64,000 nt of DNA from Mycobacterium paragordonae (GCF_003614435.1 NZ_CP025546.1:6014001-6078000); one strand, 5' to 3'; positions 37,562 through 45,107 are shown, counted from the stretch's first letter. Made by a program: numbers and translations. The notes: generated by a model not told the origin, from the sequence alone.

Positions 37562-37725
37562 TGAGCCATCCGCACACAACCCAGGCTGATCGCGATGCGA
37601 TCGAGGATCGCGGTGTGGTCGATGACGACCGGACCGAAATGCTGACGGCCCCCGCAAACCCAGGTGCTGCAACACCGGGCGGGAGCCGCCGGAACCAACC
37701 CCTCACCCGAAAGGAAAGTTCATGA
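37561..37725 (+). CDS. Small element protein, unknown
   Basis: 54 residues, polar and without membrane or metal motifs (starts VSHPHTTQADRDAIEDRG, ends LTRKESS). The GTG shares a base with the excisionase stop (TAGTG) and its stop overlaps the next start (ATGA), so it is embedded in a chain of coupled genes. That junction pattern is the main support for it being real. Confidence 0.5.
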   Translation: MSHPHTTQADRDAIEDRGVVDDDRTEMLTAPANPGAATPGGSRRNQPLTRKESS

Positions 37726-38165
37726 CCACAATAGCCCGTCAACCCGACCCGACTCCACCATCTGGCGCTGAGCCGGACATCTGGGAGAGCGACGGCCGCC
37801 GAGACGTCTACACCTCCGTGGGTTGCGTGCTTGCCCGCCAAGACATCCTGCGGTGCCCTTTGGTCACGACGATCGCCCGCCAGGACCGAGCGGGAGTGGT
37901 CGACCGAATAAGGGTCGCGATCGAGGCCGACGTCGACCTGACCGCTGAGCAGGCTCGGGAGCTGGCCGGCTACCTCATTCGCGCAGCCGGGATCGCGGAC
38001 CGGTGGGCCGGGCAAGCACAAGAGGATCAGATCACCGTCTTATCCGCAGCCAGAGACGCCGTGCTTGCGGCGTACATCGAGCTTCGGGAATTGCCGGGCA
38101 ATGTCGGTGACTATCTGCGTGCCGCGCTGGACAGCATCAGCGACGCCGAGGGGGCAGCACGGTGA
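37722..38165 (+). CDS. Element protein, unknown (147 aa)
   Basis: Has a good ribosome-binding site (GAAAGGAAAG) in front of ATG 37722. The first about 60 residues are polar; the rest is helical and acidic (VDLTAEQARELAGYLIRAAGIADRWAG), reminiscent of small phage accessory proteins. It overlaps the next gene by 4 bp. I do not recognise a family. It belongs to the early region between excisionase and replication gene. Confidence 0.72.
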   Translation: MTTIARQPDPTPPSGAEPDIWESDGRRDVYTSVGCVLARQDILRCPLVTTIARQDRAGVVDRIRVAIEADVDLTAEQARELAGYLIRAAGIADRWAGQAQEDQITVLSAARDAVLAAYIELRELPGNVGDYLRAALDSISDAEGAAR

Positions 38166-38557
38166 GCACAACCCACGGTTGCCGATACGCCTGGTGCACC
38201 AGCGACCGGAATGCCTCCAAAGCTCAACGAATGGAGCATACGAACCAGGGTTGGTACGGCTCTGCTACCGGCGACAGCATCAGCCGTTCAGGAAGCGCTT
38301 ATGGGGAGACGGTTACGTCGGTGGGTGTGGGCCTCCGCTACAACGCTGACGTCGACGCGGGGCCGATTCTGTGGCTGCACATCCATGGTGGACCGGACAA
38401 TGTCGACACTGACGCAGACATGTCGTTACCCGAGGCCGTGCTACTACATCGAGCGATCGGCGATTACCTGCACGCTGCCCTCGTCTGCTGCGACCTCGAT
38501 CCCGATGCTGTCGGTGAGTACTACCACGTGCCGCACGACGGTGGTGGTACCAAGTGA
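38162..38557 (+). CDS. Element protein, unknown (131 aa; DUF6907-like layout)
   Basis: GTG start overlapping the previous stop. The N-terminus has a CRYAWCTSD segment with two cysteines and a histidine nearby. The central VGLRYNADVDAGPILWLHIHGG is followed by ADMSLPEAVLLHRAIGDYLHAAL. The pattern of an antiparallel sheet followed by a 'sets the S-L-x-E-A' helix resembles small actinophage proteins annotated DUF6907, a weak match from memory. No catalytic motif. Confidence 0.65.
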   Translation: MSTTHGCRYAWCTSDRNASKAQRMEHTNQGWYGSATGDSISRSGSAYGETVTSVGVGLRYNADVDAGPILWLHIHGGPDNVDTDADMSLPEAVLLHRAIGDYLHAALVCCDLDPDAVGEYYHVPHDGGGTK

Positions 38558-38901
38558 CCGAAAGCAAGGAGGGTACCGGCCCCCAACGGGCCGGCGCTCC
38601 ACCCTCCCAACAACGTGCCTGGTGGCCGGTACATCAGTTCCTTGAAGCCGTTGTAGCCCTAGCGAACTACGGTCCGATCCCTGCTGCCGGTACTCCGTCA
38701 TGGTGCGCGCTTGCCGACGGTGACCCACGGAAGCTGTTGGCTGTAGCGATCGACGGCGAACACCAAGTTTTGCGGATCGAAACCGCCCAAGAGCAGCGCG
38801 CCGAAGCATCGAAAGCCATTGCAGGATCGGCAGACTGGTCGACCACCGCGCGATCCATCGGCCGCCACCGTGAGGTCTACATACCCCGGAGGTCAGCGTG
38901 A
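38554..38901 (+). CDS. DUF2742-like phage element protein
   Basis: 115 residues. The stretch AWWPVHQFLEAVVALANYG, AGTPSWCALADGDPRKLLAVA, ETAQEQRAEASKAI and ADWSTTAR matches what I remember of DUF2742 proteins in phiRv1 and phiRv2 of M. tuberculosis. Its function is unknown. It overlaps both neighbours by 4 bp and precedes the replication gene. This is the most specific link of the element to the phiRv class. Confidence 0.78.
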   Translation: MTESKEGTGPQRAGAPPSQQRAWWPVHQFLEAVVALANYGPIPAAGTPSWCALADGDPRKLLAVAIDGEHQVLRIETAQEQRAEASKAIAGSADWSTTARSIGRHREVYIPRRSA

Positions 38902-40589
38902 TCGACACCGAGCAGTTCTTCCTTGAATCCGGAAGTGATCAGCTCGCGAAGATCTACCGGTGGGCCAGGGCTCGGTACGCAGCGCCGTGGGCGGTGTTTT
39001 TCGCCGTGCTACTCCGGGTCGCGGCCAGTGTCGGCCCGCACGTCCAGCTCCCCGGCGTCATCGGCGGCCGTGCCAGCCTCAACCTTTTGGTGGCTTTCGT
39101 CAGCGCCTCCGGCGGCGGCAAAGGCATCAGTGACAAGGTCGGGCGTATGGCGTGGCCGGCGTCGATAGTTGAGCTACCCATAGGTAGCGGCGAAGGCATC
39201 GCCGCCGCCTTTAAGCGACCCGACAAGCCCGACGAGGACAACGAACCGATCACCGCGGCGGTCTTCAACATCCCCGAGATCGACACGCTGTCGGGCATCG
39301 CATCCCGCCAAGGCTCCATCCTTCTCGCACAGCTCAAGTCGATGGCGATGGGCGAACAACTCGGCCAATCCAACGCCTCCAAGGCGACCAGCCGGATAGT
39401 GCCTGCCCACTCCTACCGGTGCTGTCTGTCGGTCGGTGCCCAGCCCGGCCACACCGGCGTCATCTTCAACGACACCACCGGCGGAACCCCGCAGCGATTC
39501 CTATGGTCACCGACCACCGACCCAGAGATGCCAGACACCAACTCACCAGATCCCGCACCGCTGGACACGGCACTGCCGCTGTGGAAACCCGCAGAGGACG
39601 GTGCGGTCGAGATCATCTACGGGCCGCCCGAGATCACACAGACGGTGATCGCCGCGCACATCGCCCGCCAGCGCGGGGACGCCGACCCGCTGAACGGGCA
39701 CTGGATGCTGACCCGCTGCAAGGTGGCCGCGCTGCTGGCGATCATGCACCAACGATCGGTGGTCTCCCAGACGGACTGGGAGATGTCGGCGACGGTGATG
39801 GCGGTCTCCGATCAGACCCGTGAGTGGATCGTCAACGAGGCCCTGAAAGCGGATCGAGCAAAGATCCGGGACCGGGCGATGGCGCGTGCCCGTGGTGAAG
39901 AGTTTGTCTCTGATCACAAGCTGCTGCGCGCGAAGTCGGCAGTGATCCGCTGGCTCGGCCGAGACACGGAGCTGGCGGCCAATCAACTCCGCTCAAAGCT
40001 CAAGGCGGATTTGCGGGACCACTTCGGTGCGGCCACTGCAGAGTTGGTCGCCGAGGGGTTGATCGCCGAGATTCATGTCGACCGGGGTGCCCGGTACCGG
40101 CTCAACAAAGAAGTACAGGGTGTACCCCCGGTACAGGGTATATATCCGCAGCTCACAGAGGGTGTACCCCCGGTACAGGGTGTACCTTCGTCGCCGGGCC
40201 CCACCGGTCAGGGTGACCAGTGTGGTCAGGGTCCATTGTTGCAGCTCAGAGAGAGTGACCCGGTCGGTCAGGGTGACCAACTGGAAGATACCGCGCAACC
40301 GAACTTCCGCAGCCCGGATCCTTCTGGGCCTAGTTCTGAAGATCGGCGTTCAAGCGCCCAGATAAGCGAGGAGCCCGTGGCACTAGCCCGTGTAGGAGTT
40401 TGCCAGCGTTGCTACGTCAGCCTGCCAAAGGCCAGTACCGCAGCGTTCTGTGATGACTGCATCGACGCCCCGGAACGCCCGGTGCCGCCGAAGAAGACGA
40501 CGAACGAGTACGCCCTTCGAGTGGTGCACAACGGCACCATCACCGCCGACGATCATCGGGTACCGAGCGAACGAGAGCGGGCCGGATGA
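38898..40589 (+). CDS. P-loop replication protein (DUF3987/primase-helicase-like) with internal repeats
   Basis: 563 residues. The N-terminal half resembles phage/plasmid P-loop replication proteins: Walker A FVSASGGGKGISDK (about 67-80), then VFNIPEIDTLSG with acidic residues possibly forming Walker B, and SVGAQPGHTGVIF. Residues about 300-405 look like a winged helix (IRWLGRDTELAANQLRSKLKADL). Residues about 405-460 are encoded by iteron-like DNA repeats and have low complexity (VPPVQG, GQGDQ). The C-terminus has a four-cysteine zinc knuckle (CQRCYVSLPKASTAAFCDDC). Likely role: helicase/initiator for replication of the excised element. Confidence 0.78.
   Translation: MIDTEQFFLESGSDQLAKIYRWARARYAAPWAVFFAVLLRVAASVGPHVQLPGVIGGRASLNLLVAFVSASGGGKGISDKVGRMAWPASIVELPIGSGEGIAAAFKRPDKPDEDNEPITAAVFNIPEIDTLSGIASRQGSILLAQLKSMAMGEQLGQSNASKATSRIVPAHSYRCCLSVGAQPGHTGVIFNDTTGGTPQRFLWSPTTDPEMPDTNSPDPAPLDTALPLWKPAEDGAVEIIYGPPEITQTVIAAHIARQRGDADPLNGHWMLTRCKVAALLAIMHQRSVVSQTDWEMSATVMAVSDQTREWIVNEALKADRAKIRDRAMARARGEEFVSDHKLLRAKSAVIRWLGRDTELAANQLRSKLKADLRDHFGAATAELVAEGLIAEIHVDRGARYRLNKEVQGVPPVQGIYPQLTEGVPPVQGVPSSPGPTGQGDQCGQGPLLQLRESDPVGQGDQLEDTAQPNFRSPDPSGPSSEDRRSSAQISEEPVALARVGVCQRCYVSLPKASTAAFCDDCIDAPERPVPPKKTTNEYALRVVHNGTITADDHRVPSERERAG
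40113..40279 (+). repeat. Iteron-like repeats inside the replication gene (candidate origin)
   Basis: GTACAGGGT occurs at 40113-40121, 40131-40139 and 40173-40181. A 21-bp unit starting GGTGTACCCCCGG is exact at 40119-40139 and 40161-40181. A second family, CGGTCAGGGTGACCA, is exact at 40205-40219 and 40265-40279. GCAGCTCA(C/G)AGAG joins the units at 40148-40160 and 40241-40253. The two halves look like a diverged tandem duplication of about 75 bp. Several units are themselves palindromic (GGTGTACC, GGTCAGGGTGACC). Confidence 0.8.
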
Positions 40590-41407
40590 CGACCCCGTAC
40601 ACCGTTCTTATCGAGGCCCTCGCCGGTGCCCCGTCACTGCCCGGTGCGCGCTGTCGCGGCCGCCACCACCTATTCGACCCGGCTGATCTCGGTGAGCACG
40701 CCCAGGCCCGCCACGACCAGGCTCTCGGCCTGTGCACGCGGTGCCCGGCGCTGGTGGCGTGTTCGCAATGGTTCAACAGCCTGCCACCTAGACAACGCCC
40801 TGTCGGTGTCGTTGCCGGCCGAATCAACCAATGGGCGGACCGACCATCCAAAGAGAAACCGTCCCTAGAAATGGAGAAAGCCACAATGGCCAACCACCAC
40901 GAGACCGACTACAGCGACTACCGTCGCGCCGCCGTCCTCACCCTGCACCACCGCCGCGGAAACACCCCCGGAGTACTTGCGATCGTCGACGAAACCAACG
41001 CCGAGGACCGAGCGCGAGAGCTGCTGTTCGCCGTCCTCGGGTTCCACCGCCACCTCATCACCCGGCTCCGCTCCGAGGAAGGGCTGATGCTGGTGTCCGA
41101 CTACGTTCACGGCCTGGCTGTGCACGAACCCATCAATCCCGAGGGCATGGACATCCGGCGTGCCGCGCAGATCCTCGAACACCACGGACAGGGCAACCAC
41201 GACGGCATCGGCTTGGAGATGACGGCCGCGACCGCCGAGCAGCGCGCCACTCACGTCTTTCTGCAGCTGCTATGGATCTACGAGACCGCCCTACCTGAGC
41301 TCACCTCGCGGGCAGGCATCGCCTGGATCGAAGCGCAGATCGAGCTGCTGCTGGCCGAGGAGTTCCGGCCAGGCACCGACGGCCAGGGGGGCGGATCAAA
41401 GCCGTGA
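40586..41407 (+). CDS. WhiB-like domain fused to an unknown C-terminal domain
   Basis: 273 residues, overlapping the replication gene by 4 bp. Residues 1-80 have the WhiB cysteine pattern C23, C50-x2-C53-x5-C59 followed by PVGVVAGR, equivalent to the WhiB G-V/I-W-G turn, so an iron-sulfur regulator domain is likely. Residues about 100-273 form a separate helical domain (YSDYRRAAVLTLHHRRGN; MDIRRAAQILEHHG; AQIELLLAEEF) of unknown function. ATG 40886, preceded by GGAGAAAG, could start the C-terminal domain on its own (173 residues). WhiB-like proteins occur in mycobacteriophages, but this fusion is unfamiliar to me. Confidence 0.75.
   Translation: MTTPYTVLIEALAGAPSLPGARCRGRHHLFDPADLGEHAQARHDQALGLCTRCPALVACSQWFNSLPPRQRPVGVVAGRINQWADRPSKEKPSLEMEKATMANHHETDYSDYRRAAVLTLHHRRGNTPGVLAIVDETNAEDRARELLFAVLGFHRHLITRLRSEEGLMLVSDYVHGLAVHEPINPEGMDIRRAAQILEHHGQGNHDGIGLEMTAATAEQRATHVFLQLLWIYETALPELTSRAGIAWIEAQIELLLAEEFRPGTDGQGGGSKP
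40873..40888 (+). promoter_or_regulatory. Strong internal ribosome-binding site and in-frame ATG
   Basis: GGAGAAAG (40873-40880) lies 5 bases before ATG 40886, in frame with the WhiB-like fusion gene. It would yield MANHHETDYSDYRRAAV..., exactly the C-terminal domain. Confidence 0.5.
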
Positions 41408-41610
41408 ACCGCTCCCGCCAGGACACCGCCCCGGTGTCCGAACGTGCACGAGAACAGGTTTCACCGAAAAAATGGGACTTGTCGGCTGGGTCGGGTATGC
41501 TGAACCCAGCTCGGTATCTCCGAAGCGCCGGGAGCCGCAGGGGCGGCCAACCCGGACACGGGTCACCATGCACATTGCGATTTCCGCATGTCCAAGTAGG
41601 TGACCGTTGA
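41404..41610 (+). CDS. Possible small element protein, unknown
   Basis: 68 residues, basic (starts MNRSRQDTAPVSERAREQV). Its GTG overlaps the stop of the WhiB-like gene (GTGA) and its stop overlaps the protease start TTG 41607. Composition is biased and the DNA holds several GC-rich hairpins (about 41500-41570), so this may instead be a structured untranslated region between the early and capsid modules. Confidence 0.35.
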   Translation: MNRSRQDTAPVSERAREQVSPKKWDLSAGSGMLNPARYLRSAGSRRGGQPGHGSPCTLRFPHVQVGDR

Positions 41611-42134
41611 GCAGCATTCTGTTTCGCACCGCGACCCTTGAACCGGGTTCGGGTAGAACCATTTACGGCCGCGTCGTGCCCTATGGCGAGACCATCTCGG
41701 TTGACGACGGCTATGGCGAATACCGGGAGCGGTTCGCGCCAGGCGCTTTCCGGCGTTCCCTGACCGAACGCGGCCACAAAGTGCGGCTGTTCATCGGCCA
41801 CGACACTCGACGGCTGCCCATCGGCAAAGCAACGTCACTGCGCGACGAGGGCGACGGCGTTCACGCAGAGTTCTTGGTGGCTGACACGGCCGCCGGCAAC
41901 GAGGCGCTCGAGCTGGTCCGCTCCGGTGTGGCCGACTCATTCTCAGTTGGCTTCAGGGGCATGCGTGACCATCGGGACAATGGCGTGACGGTGCGCGACG
42001 AGGCCGCACTGCTCGAAGTCAGCTTGGTCGGCGTCGCTGCCTACTCGGGCGCCGAAGTCGCGGGCGTGCGATCGCAGTCTCTTGTCATTCCCCGTTCGAT
42101 AGCCGAAGCCCGGCTGTCGCCTCTTGATTGGTGA
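41607..42134 (+). CDS. HK97-family prohead protease
   Basis: 175 residues from TTG 41607. Family features: GRVVPYGETISVDDGYGEYRERFAPGAF at 21-48, catalytic His 65 in RLFIGHD, and Ser in DSFSVGFRG (S113, or S111) followed by LLEVSLVGVAAY. It trims the scaffolding arm of the capsid protein during head maturation. It stands 6 bp before the capsid gene. An intact protease in an element lacking tail and packaging genes implies the element builds or remodels its own capsid. Confidence 0.92.
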   Translation: MSSILFRTATLEPGSGRTIYGRVVPYGETISVDDGYGEYRERFAPGAFRRSLTERGHKVRLFIGHDTRRLPIGKATSLRDEGDGVHAEFLVADTAAGNEALELVRSGVADSFSVGFRGMRDHRDNGVTVRDEAALLEVSLVGVAAYSGAEVAGVRSQSLVIPRSIAEARLSPLDW

Positions 42135-42140
42135 AACAAT

Positions 42141-43601
42141 ATGACCGAGCTCATTGAGCACATGACCATCGAGCAGACCCGCGCCGCGGCGCAAGAGCTG
42201 CTCGACAGCACCACCGGCGATTTGACCGGCGCTGACGCTGAAAGATTCCAAGCGCTGACCCGGCACGCCGACTCGCTGCGCCAGCGGCAGGAACAGCGCG
42301 ACACCGCAGCGCGGGACATGGTGCGCCGCTTCGCGGCCGGTGACTCCACCCTGGCTCTGGAAGGTGAAGCCGGAATGCGTCGCACTAACGGCAGTCCGTT
42401 GCCCGGCTACGAGCGTCCCCGCGCGGGCGATGAGGACCACCCGGTCATTAATCGGGAACGTGATGCCGCGATGCGCGTGCTGGACCGCTCGATAAAGGAC
42501 GGCACGATGGTCGCCCGCGGCGCCGAAGCCATCGAGCGGCTGCTGACCACTGGTGCGCCACAAGCCCGTTCGTGGGCTGCCCGGTGGGCGGCCGCGACCG
42601 GCTCCGAGCACTACCTGCGGGCGTTCGCCAAGAAGGTCGCCAACCCCGAGATGGGGCATACGCTGTTCACCGGCTCCGAGGCCGAGGCGTGGCGCACCGC
42701 AGCGCAAGTCCAGGCTGAGCGGGCGATGTCGCTGACCGACACCGCAGGTGGGTTCCTCGCACCGGCTCAGCTCGATCCAGCAATCCTGTTGTCCAGCGAC
42801 GGCTCGGCGAATCCGCTGCGCCAGATGGCGCGGGTTGTGCAAACCGTGTCCGACGTTCACCACTTCGTGTCGTCTGAGGGGGTCGACGCGCACTGGTACG
42901 CCGAAGCGGCGGAGGTCTCCGACGACTCACCTGCACTCGAACAGCCCGCCGTCCCGAACTACCGGGGCAGCGCGTGGGTGCCGTTCAGCATCGAGCTGGA
43001 AGGCGACGGAATCGGGTTCGTCAGCGAAATCGGCCGGCTGCTCATGGATTCGGTTGAACAGCTCACCGCGGCGGCCTACGTCAACGGCAGCGGAACCGGC
43101 CAACCCACAGGGTTTATCCCCGCGCTGACAGGCGTCCCGACATGGGCGGTCAATGGAGCCGGAAGTGAAACGGTTGCAGCCGCTGACCCATTCGCCCTGC
43201 AATCAGCGCTACCTGCGCGCTTCCAGGCGAATTCGGCGTTCGCGGCGAACTTGACCACAACGAATGTTTTGCGCCAGGCGGAGACGAGCGCCGGAGCGCT
43301 CAAGTTTCCGTCGCTGCAGGACAAGCCGCCGATGCTGTGCGGGCGGCCGATCTTCGAGGTTAGCCACATGGCGAGCGTCAACGCGGCGGTGACCGACACC
43401 GTGTACCCACTGGTGCTGGGCGATTGGAGCCAGATGGTTATCTCGGATCGGATCGGATCCACCATCGAGCTGGTGCAAACCGTGTTCGGAGCCAACAGGC
43501 GACCGACCGGACAGCGCGGCTTTTTCGCCTGGTTCCGCACCGGCTCGGACGTTCTGGTCAACAACGCCTTCCGCGTGTTGAAGGTGACCACGACCGCCTA
43601 A
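42141..43601 (+). CDS. HK97-type major capsid protein
   Basis: 486 residues. An N-terminal helical delta-domain (1-about 150) is rich in charged residues and should be removed by the protease. The mature HK97 fold follows, with AGGFLAPAQLDPAILLSSDG, WVPFSIELEGDGIGFVSEIGRLLMDSVEQLTAAAYVNGSGTGQPTGF and LVLGDWSQMVISDRIGSTIELV. It forms the icosahedral shell. The length and architecture look complete. No portal or scaffold gene accompanies it. Confidence 0.94.
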   Translation: MTELIEHMTIEQTRAAAQELLDSTTGDLTGADAERFQALTRHADSLRQRQEQRDTAARDMVRRFAAGDSTLALEGEAGMRRTNGSPLPGYERPRAGDEDHPVINRERDAAMRVLDRSIKDGTMVARGAEAIERLLTTGAPQARSWAARWAAATGSEHYLRAFAKKVANPEMGHTLFTGSEAEAWRTAAQVQAERAMSLTDTAGGFLAPAQLDPAILLSSDGSANPLRQMARVVQTVSDVHHFVSSEGVDAHWYAEAAEVSDDSPALEQPAVPNYRGSAWVPFSIELEGDGIGFVSEIGRLLMDSVEQLTAAAYVNGSGTGQPTGFIPALTGVPTWAVNGAGSETVAAADPFALQSALPARFQANSAFAANLTTTNVLRQAETSAGALKFPSLQDKPPMLCGRPIFEVSHMASVNAAVTDTVYPLVLGDWSQMVISDRIGSTIELVQTVFGANRRPTGQRGFFAWFRTGSDVLVNNAFRVLKVTTTA

Positions 43602-43716
43602 TCCGACTGGTCCTTGCGGCCCATTGCAGTCGGGAAGGTGGTTGTGTCCATGCCTCCAGACGGCAGAAAGCGCAGGTTAGATGGATTATGCTGCGCTGCA
43701 ATCACTTCGAGGAGAC

Positions 43717-43770
43717 CCGGGGGTGGGTGGGGCATCGCAAACGCGGTACCCCCACCGACCGCCCCCCCAG
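43717..43770 (+). other. G/C-tract hairpin between capsid and P450 genes
   Basis: A G-rich run (about 43719-43732, GGGGGTGGGTGGGG) is followed after 16 bases by a C-rich run (about 43749-43768). The arms can pair to form a very stable hairpin, and the G run alone has quadruplex potential. It may end the capsid transcript or affect the P450 leader. The rest of 43602-43845 shows no coding signal I trust. Confidence 0.4.
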
Positions 43771-43845
43771 TTCGGCGCGTCACTGCACGACCGGCGCACT
43801 TTTTTCCCTCGCGAAATCGGCCATGTACCAACAGGATTCGCTCAC

Positions 43846-44946
43846 ATGACATCAGCGAATCACGTTGTACAACAGCAACTTTCACCGGCCTACCACGAGT
43901 TGTTCCCAGTCGACCGAGGGGCGGCGTTTGCCATGCGGCGCGACCTCGGCCCGGTCGGGATGGTTGGCGACGGGGTGTACTGCTTGACCCGCCGGCCAGA
44001 CATGCTGGCGGTACTGCGGAATCCGTGGATGTTCCCCCCGGCGGGAACCTCGCCGGTCACGGGATTGCCGATCACCAAAGATCAGCATGACCTGTTCGTG
44101 CGACTGCTTGACACCGCCGCAACCGCGTCGATGTTGCCGTCGCTGCGGCAGCGGGCCGCGGACATCATCGACGGCGTGGCCGCGCGCGCAGGCTGTGACG
44201 GGATCAGTGAGGTGGCCTGGCCATTCGTATTGGCCGTGTTCTGGGACATGTGCGGATTGCGCCACGCAGACGCCCGTATCGACACCGATCCGCTCGAGCT
44301 GCATTTGCGCGCAGGATTGATCGCTACGCGGCGGCACGACCCCGGCGCGGACGTCATCTCTCAGATCACCCAGGAGGCTCCACACCTTCCCGACGAGGAA
44401 ATCCAATCGATGGTGGTGTCGGGTATCTGGCCCTCGATCGTCTTCCTGATGACACCCATCGGGGCTGCACTCTTGGAGCTGGCACGGCGTCCCGAGCTAC
44501 GCGACCGGCTGCGCGCCAACCCCCAGGACCAACTGGTCTTCGTCAACGAGGTGCTCCGCCTGGAAGGTGGCGGGGTGGCCGGACGGCGGACTGCGGAGCC
44601 GGTCACCGTGGCGGGCGTGCCGATCCCGGCCGGCGCAACCCTGCTCCTGGAGATGGGCTACATCAACCGGGACGACTCCGACGAGATGTCGACCAACGAA
44701 CTGCGGATGGACGGCCGACACTGCCACTACTCCTTCGGAGTCGGGCCGCGCCGCTGCCCAGCGGGCTACTTCGTCCGCAGTCTGTTGGTCGCATTCATCG
44801 AGGAATGGCTTTCCCGCATTCCGGTGTTCGACGTCGAGCCGGGTTACGTTCCCCGGCTGCATTACCCGGACCGATGCCTCGGGTCAGCGGACCTGAGGCA
44901 GGTTCTCCGCGAACTCCCGCTGCGCTGGACACCGGGGCTACTTTAG
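43846..44946 (+). CDS. Cytochrome P450 carried as cargo in the element
   Basis: 366 residues from ATG 43846; longer upstream frames read through the hairpin and look non-coding. The heme loop HYSFGVGPRRCPAGYF with C304 and the helix-K ExxR (E235, R238) are present. The I-helix, however, reads VVSGIWPSIVF (190-200) in place of the usual A-G-x-E/D-T, so the oxygen-activating acid/Thr pair is missing. It may be a peroxygenase, an isomerase-like P450 or a non-classical enzyme. It lies between the capsid gene and attR, the usual cargo position. No redox partner is encoded in the element. Confidence 0.86.
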   Translation: MTSANHVVQQQLSPAYHELFPVDRGAAFAMRRDLGPVGMVGDGVYCLTRRPDMLAVLRNPWMFPPAGTSPVTGLPITKDQHDLFVRLLDTAATASMLPSLRQRAADIIDGVAARAGCDGISEVAWPFVLAVFWDMCGLRHADARIDTDPLELHLRAGLIATRRHDPGADVISQITQEAPHLPDEEIQSMVVSGIWPSIVFLMTPIGAALLELARRPELRDRLRANPQDQLVFVNEVLRLEGGGVAGRRTAEPVTVAGVPIPAGATLLLEMGYINRDDSDEMSTNELRMDGRHCHYSFGVGPRRCPAGYFVRSLLVAFIEEWLSRIPVFDVEPGYVPRLHYPDRCLGSADLRQVLRELPLRWTPGLL

Positions 44947-45072
44947 GGATACAAACCTCCGCGACACGCCGCATACCGTCATGGCCTGTCGCGGACTGCA
45001 GCTAAACCTTGCATCCCCGTTTGTTGGATTTAACAGGACTACAGCAAACTTTACTAAGAGATAACCCGCTGC

Positions 45073-45107
45073 CGAGCGGTCGTCAGTTCAATCCTGACAG
45101 GGGGCTC
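45073..45107 (+). other. attR (right attachment core)
   Basis: Exact copy of the 35-bp core at 35481-35515, carrying only the 3' part of tRNA-Thr. An A/T-richer stretch (about 45020-45065) precedes it inside the element, as expected for integrase/host-factor binding. It lies 88 bp upstream of the cyclase gene. Confidence 0.93.

Larger units (their letters stand above)
35481..45107 (+). mobile_element. Integrated phage-satellite-like element (phiRv1/phiRv2 class) in tRNA-Thr
   Basis: Bounded by an exact 35-bp direct repeat formed from the tRNA-Thr 3' part (35481-35515 and 45073-45107). Gene order from the left: integrase and repressor leftward; then excisionase, small proteins, P-loop replication protein, WhiB-like fusion protein, prohead protease, capsid and P450 rightward. 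This matches the compact phiRv1/phiRv2 prophage-like elements of M. tuberculosis in module order, including a DUF2742-like protein. No portal, terminase, tail or lysis gene is seen, so it cannot form infectious virions alone and probably depends on a helper phage. Confidence 0.9.

Noticed and set aside
40113..40279. CRISPR array in the satellite element
   Set aside because: Repeats are 9-21 bp, partly palindromic and irregularly spaced within an open reading frame; an iteron interpretation fits better.
43681..43845. N-terminal extension of the cargo P450 from ATG 43681
   Set aside because: The extension is encoded by the G/C-tract hairpin and has no P450-like sequence; ATG 43846 gives a normal P450 N-terminus.
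45073..45107. A tRNA gene at the right end of the element
   Set aside because: Only the 3' part of tRNA-Thr is present (att core); no acceptor 5' strand, D arm or anticodon.
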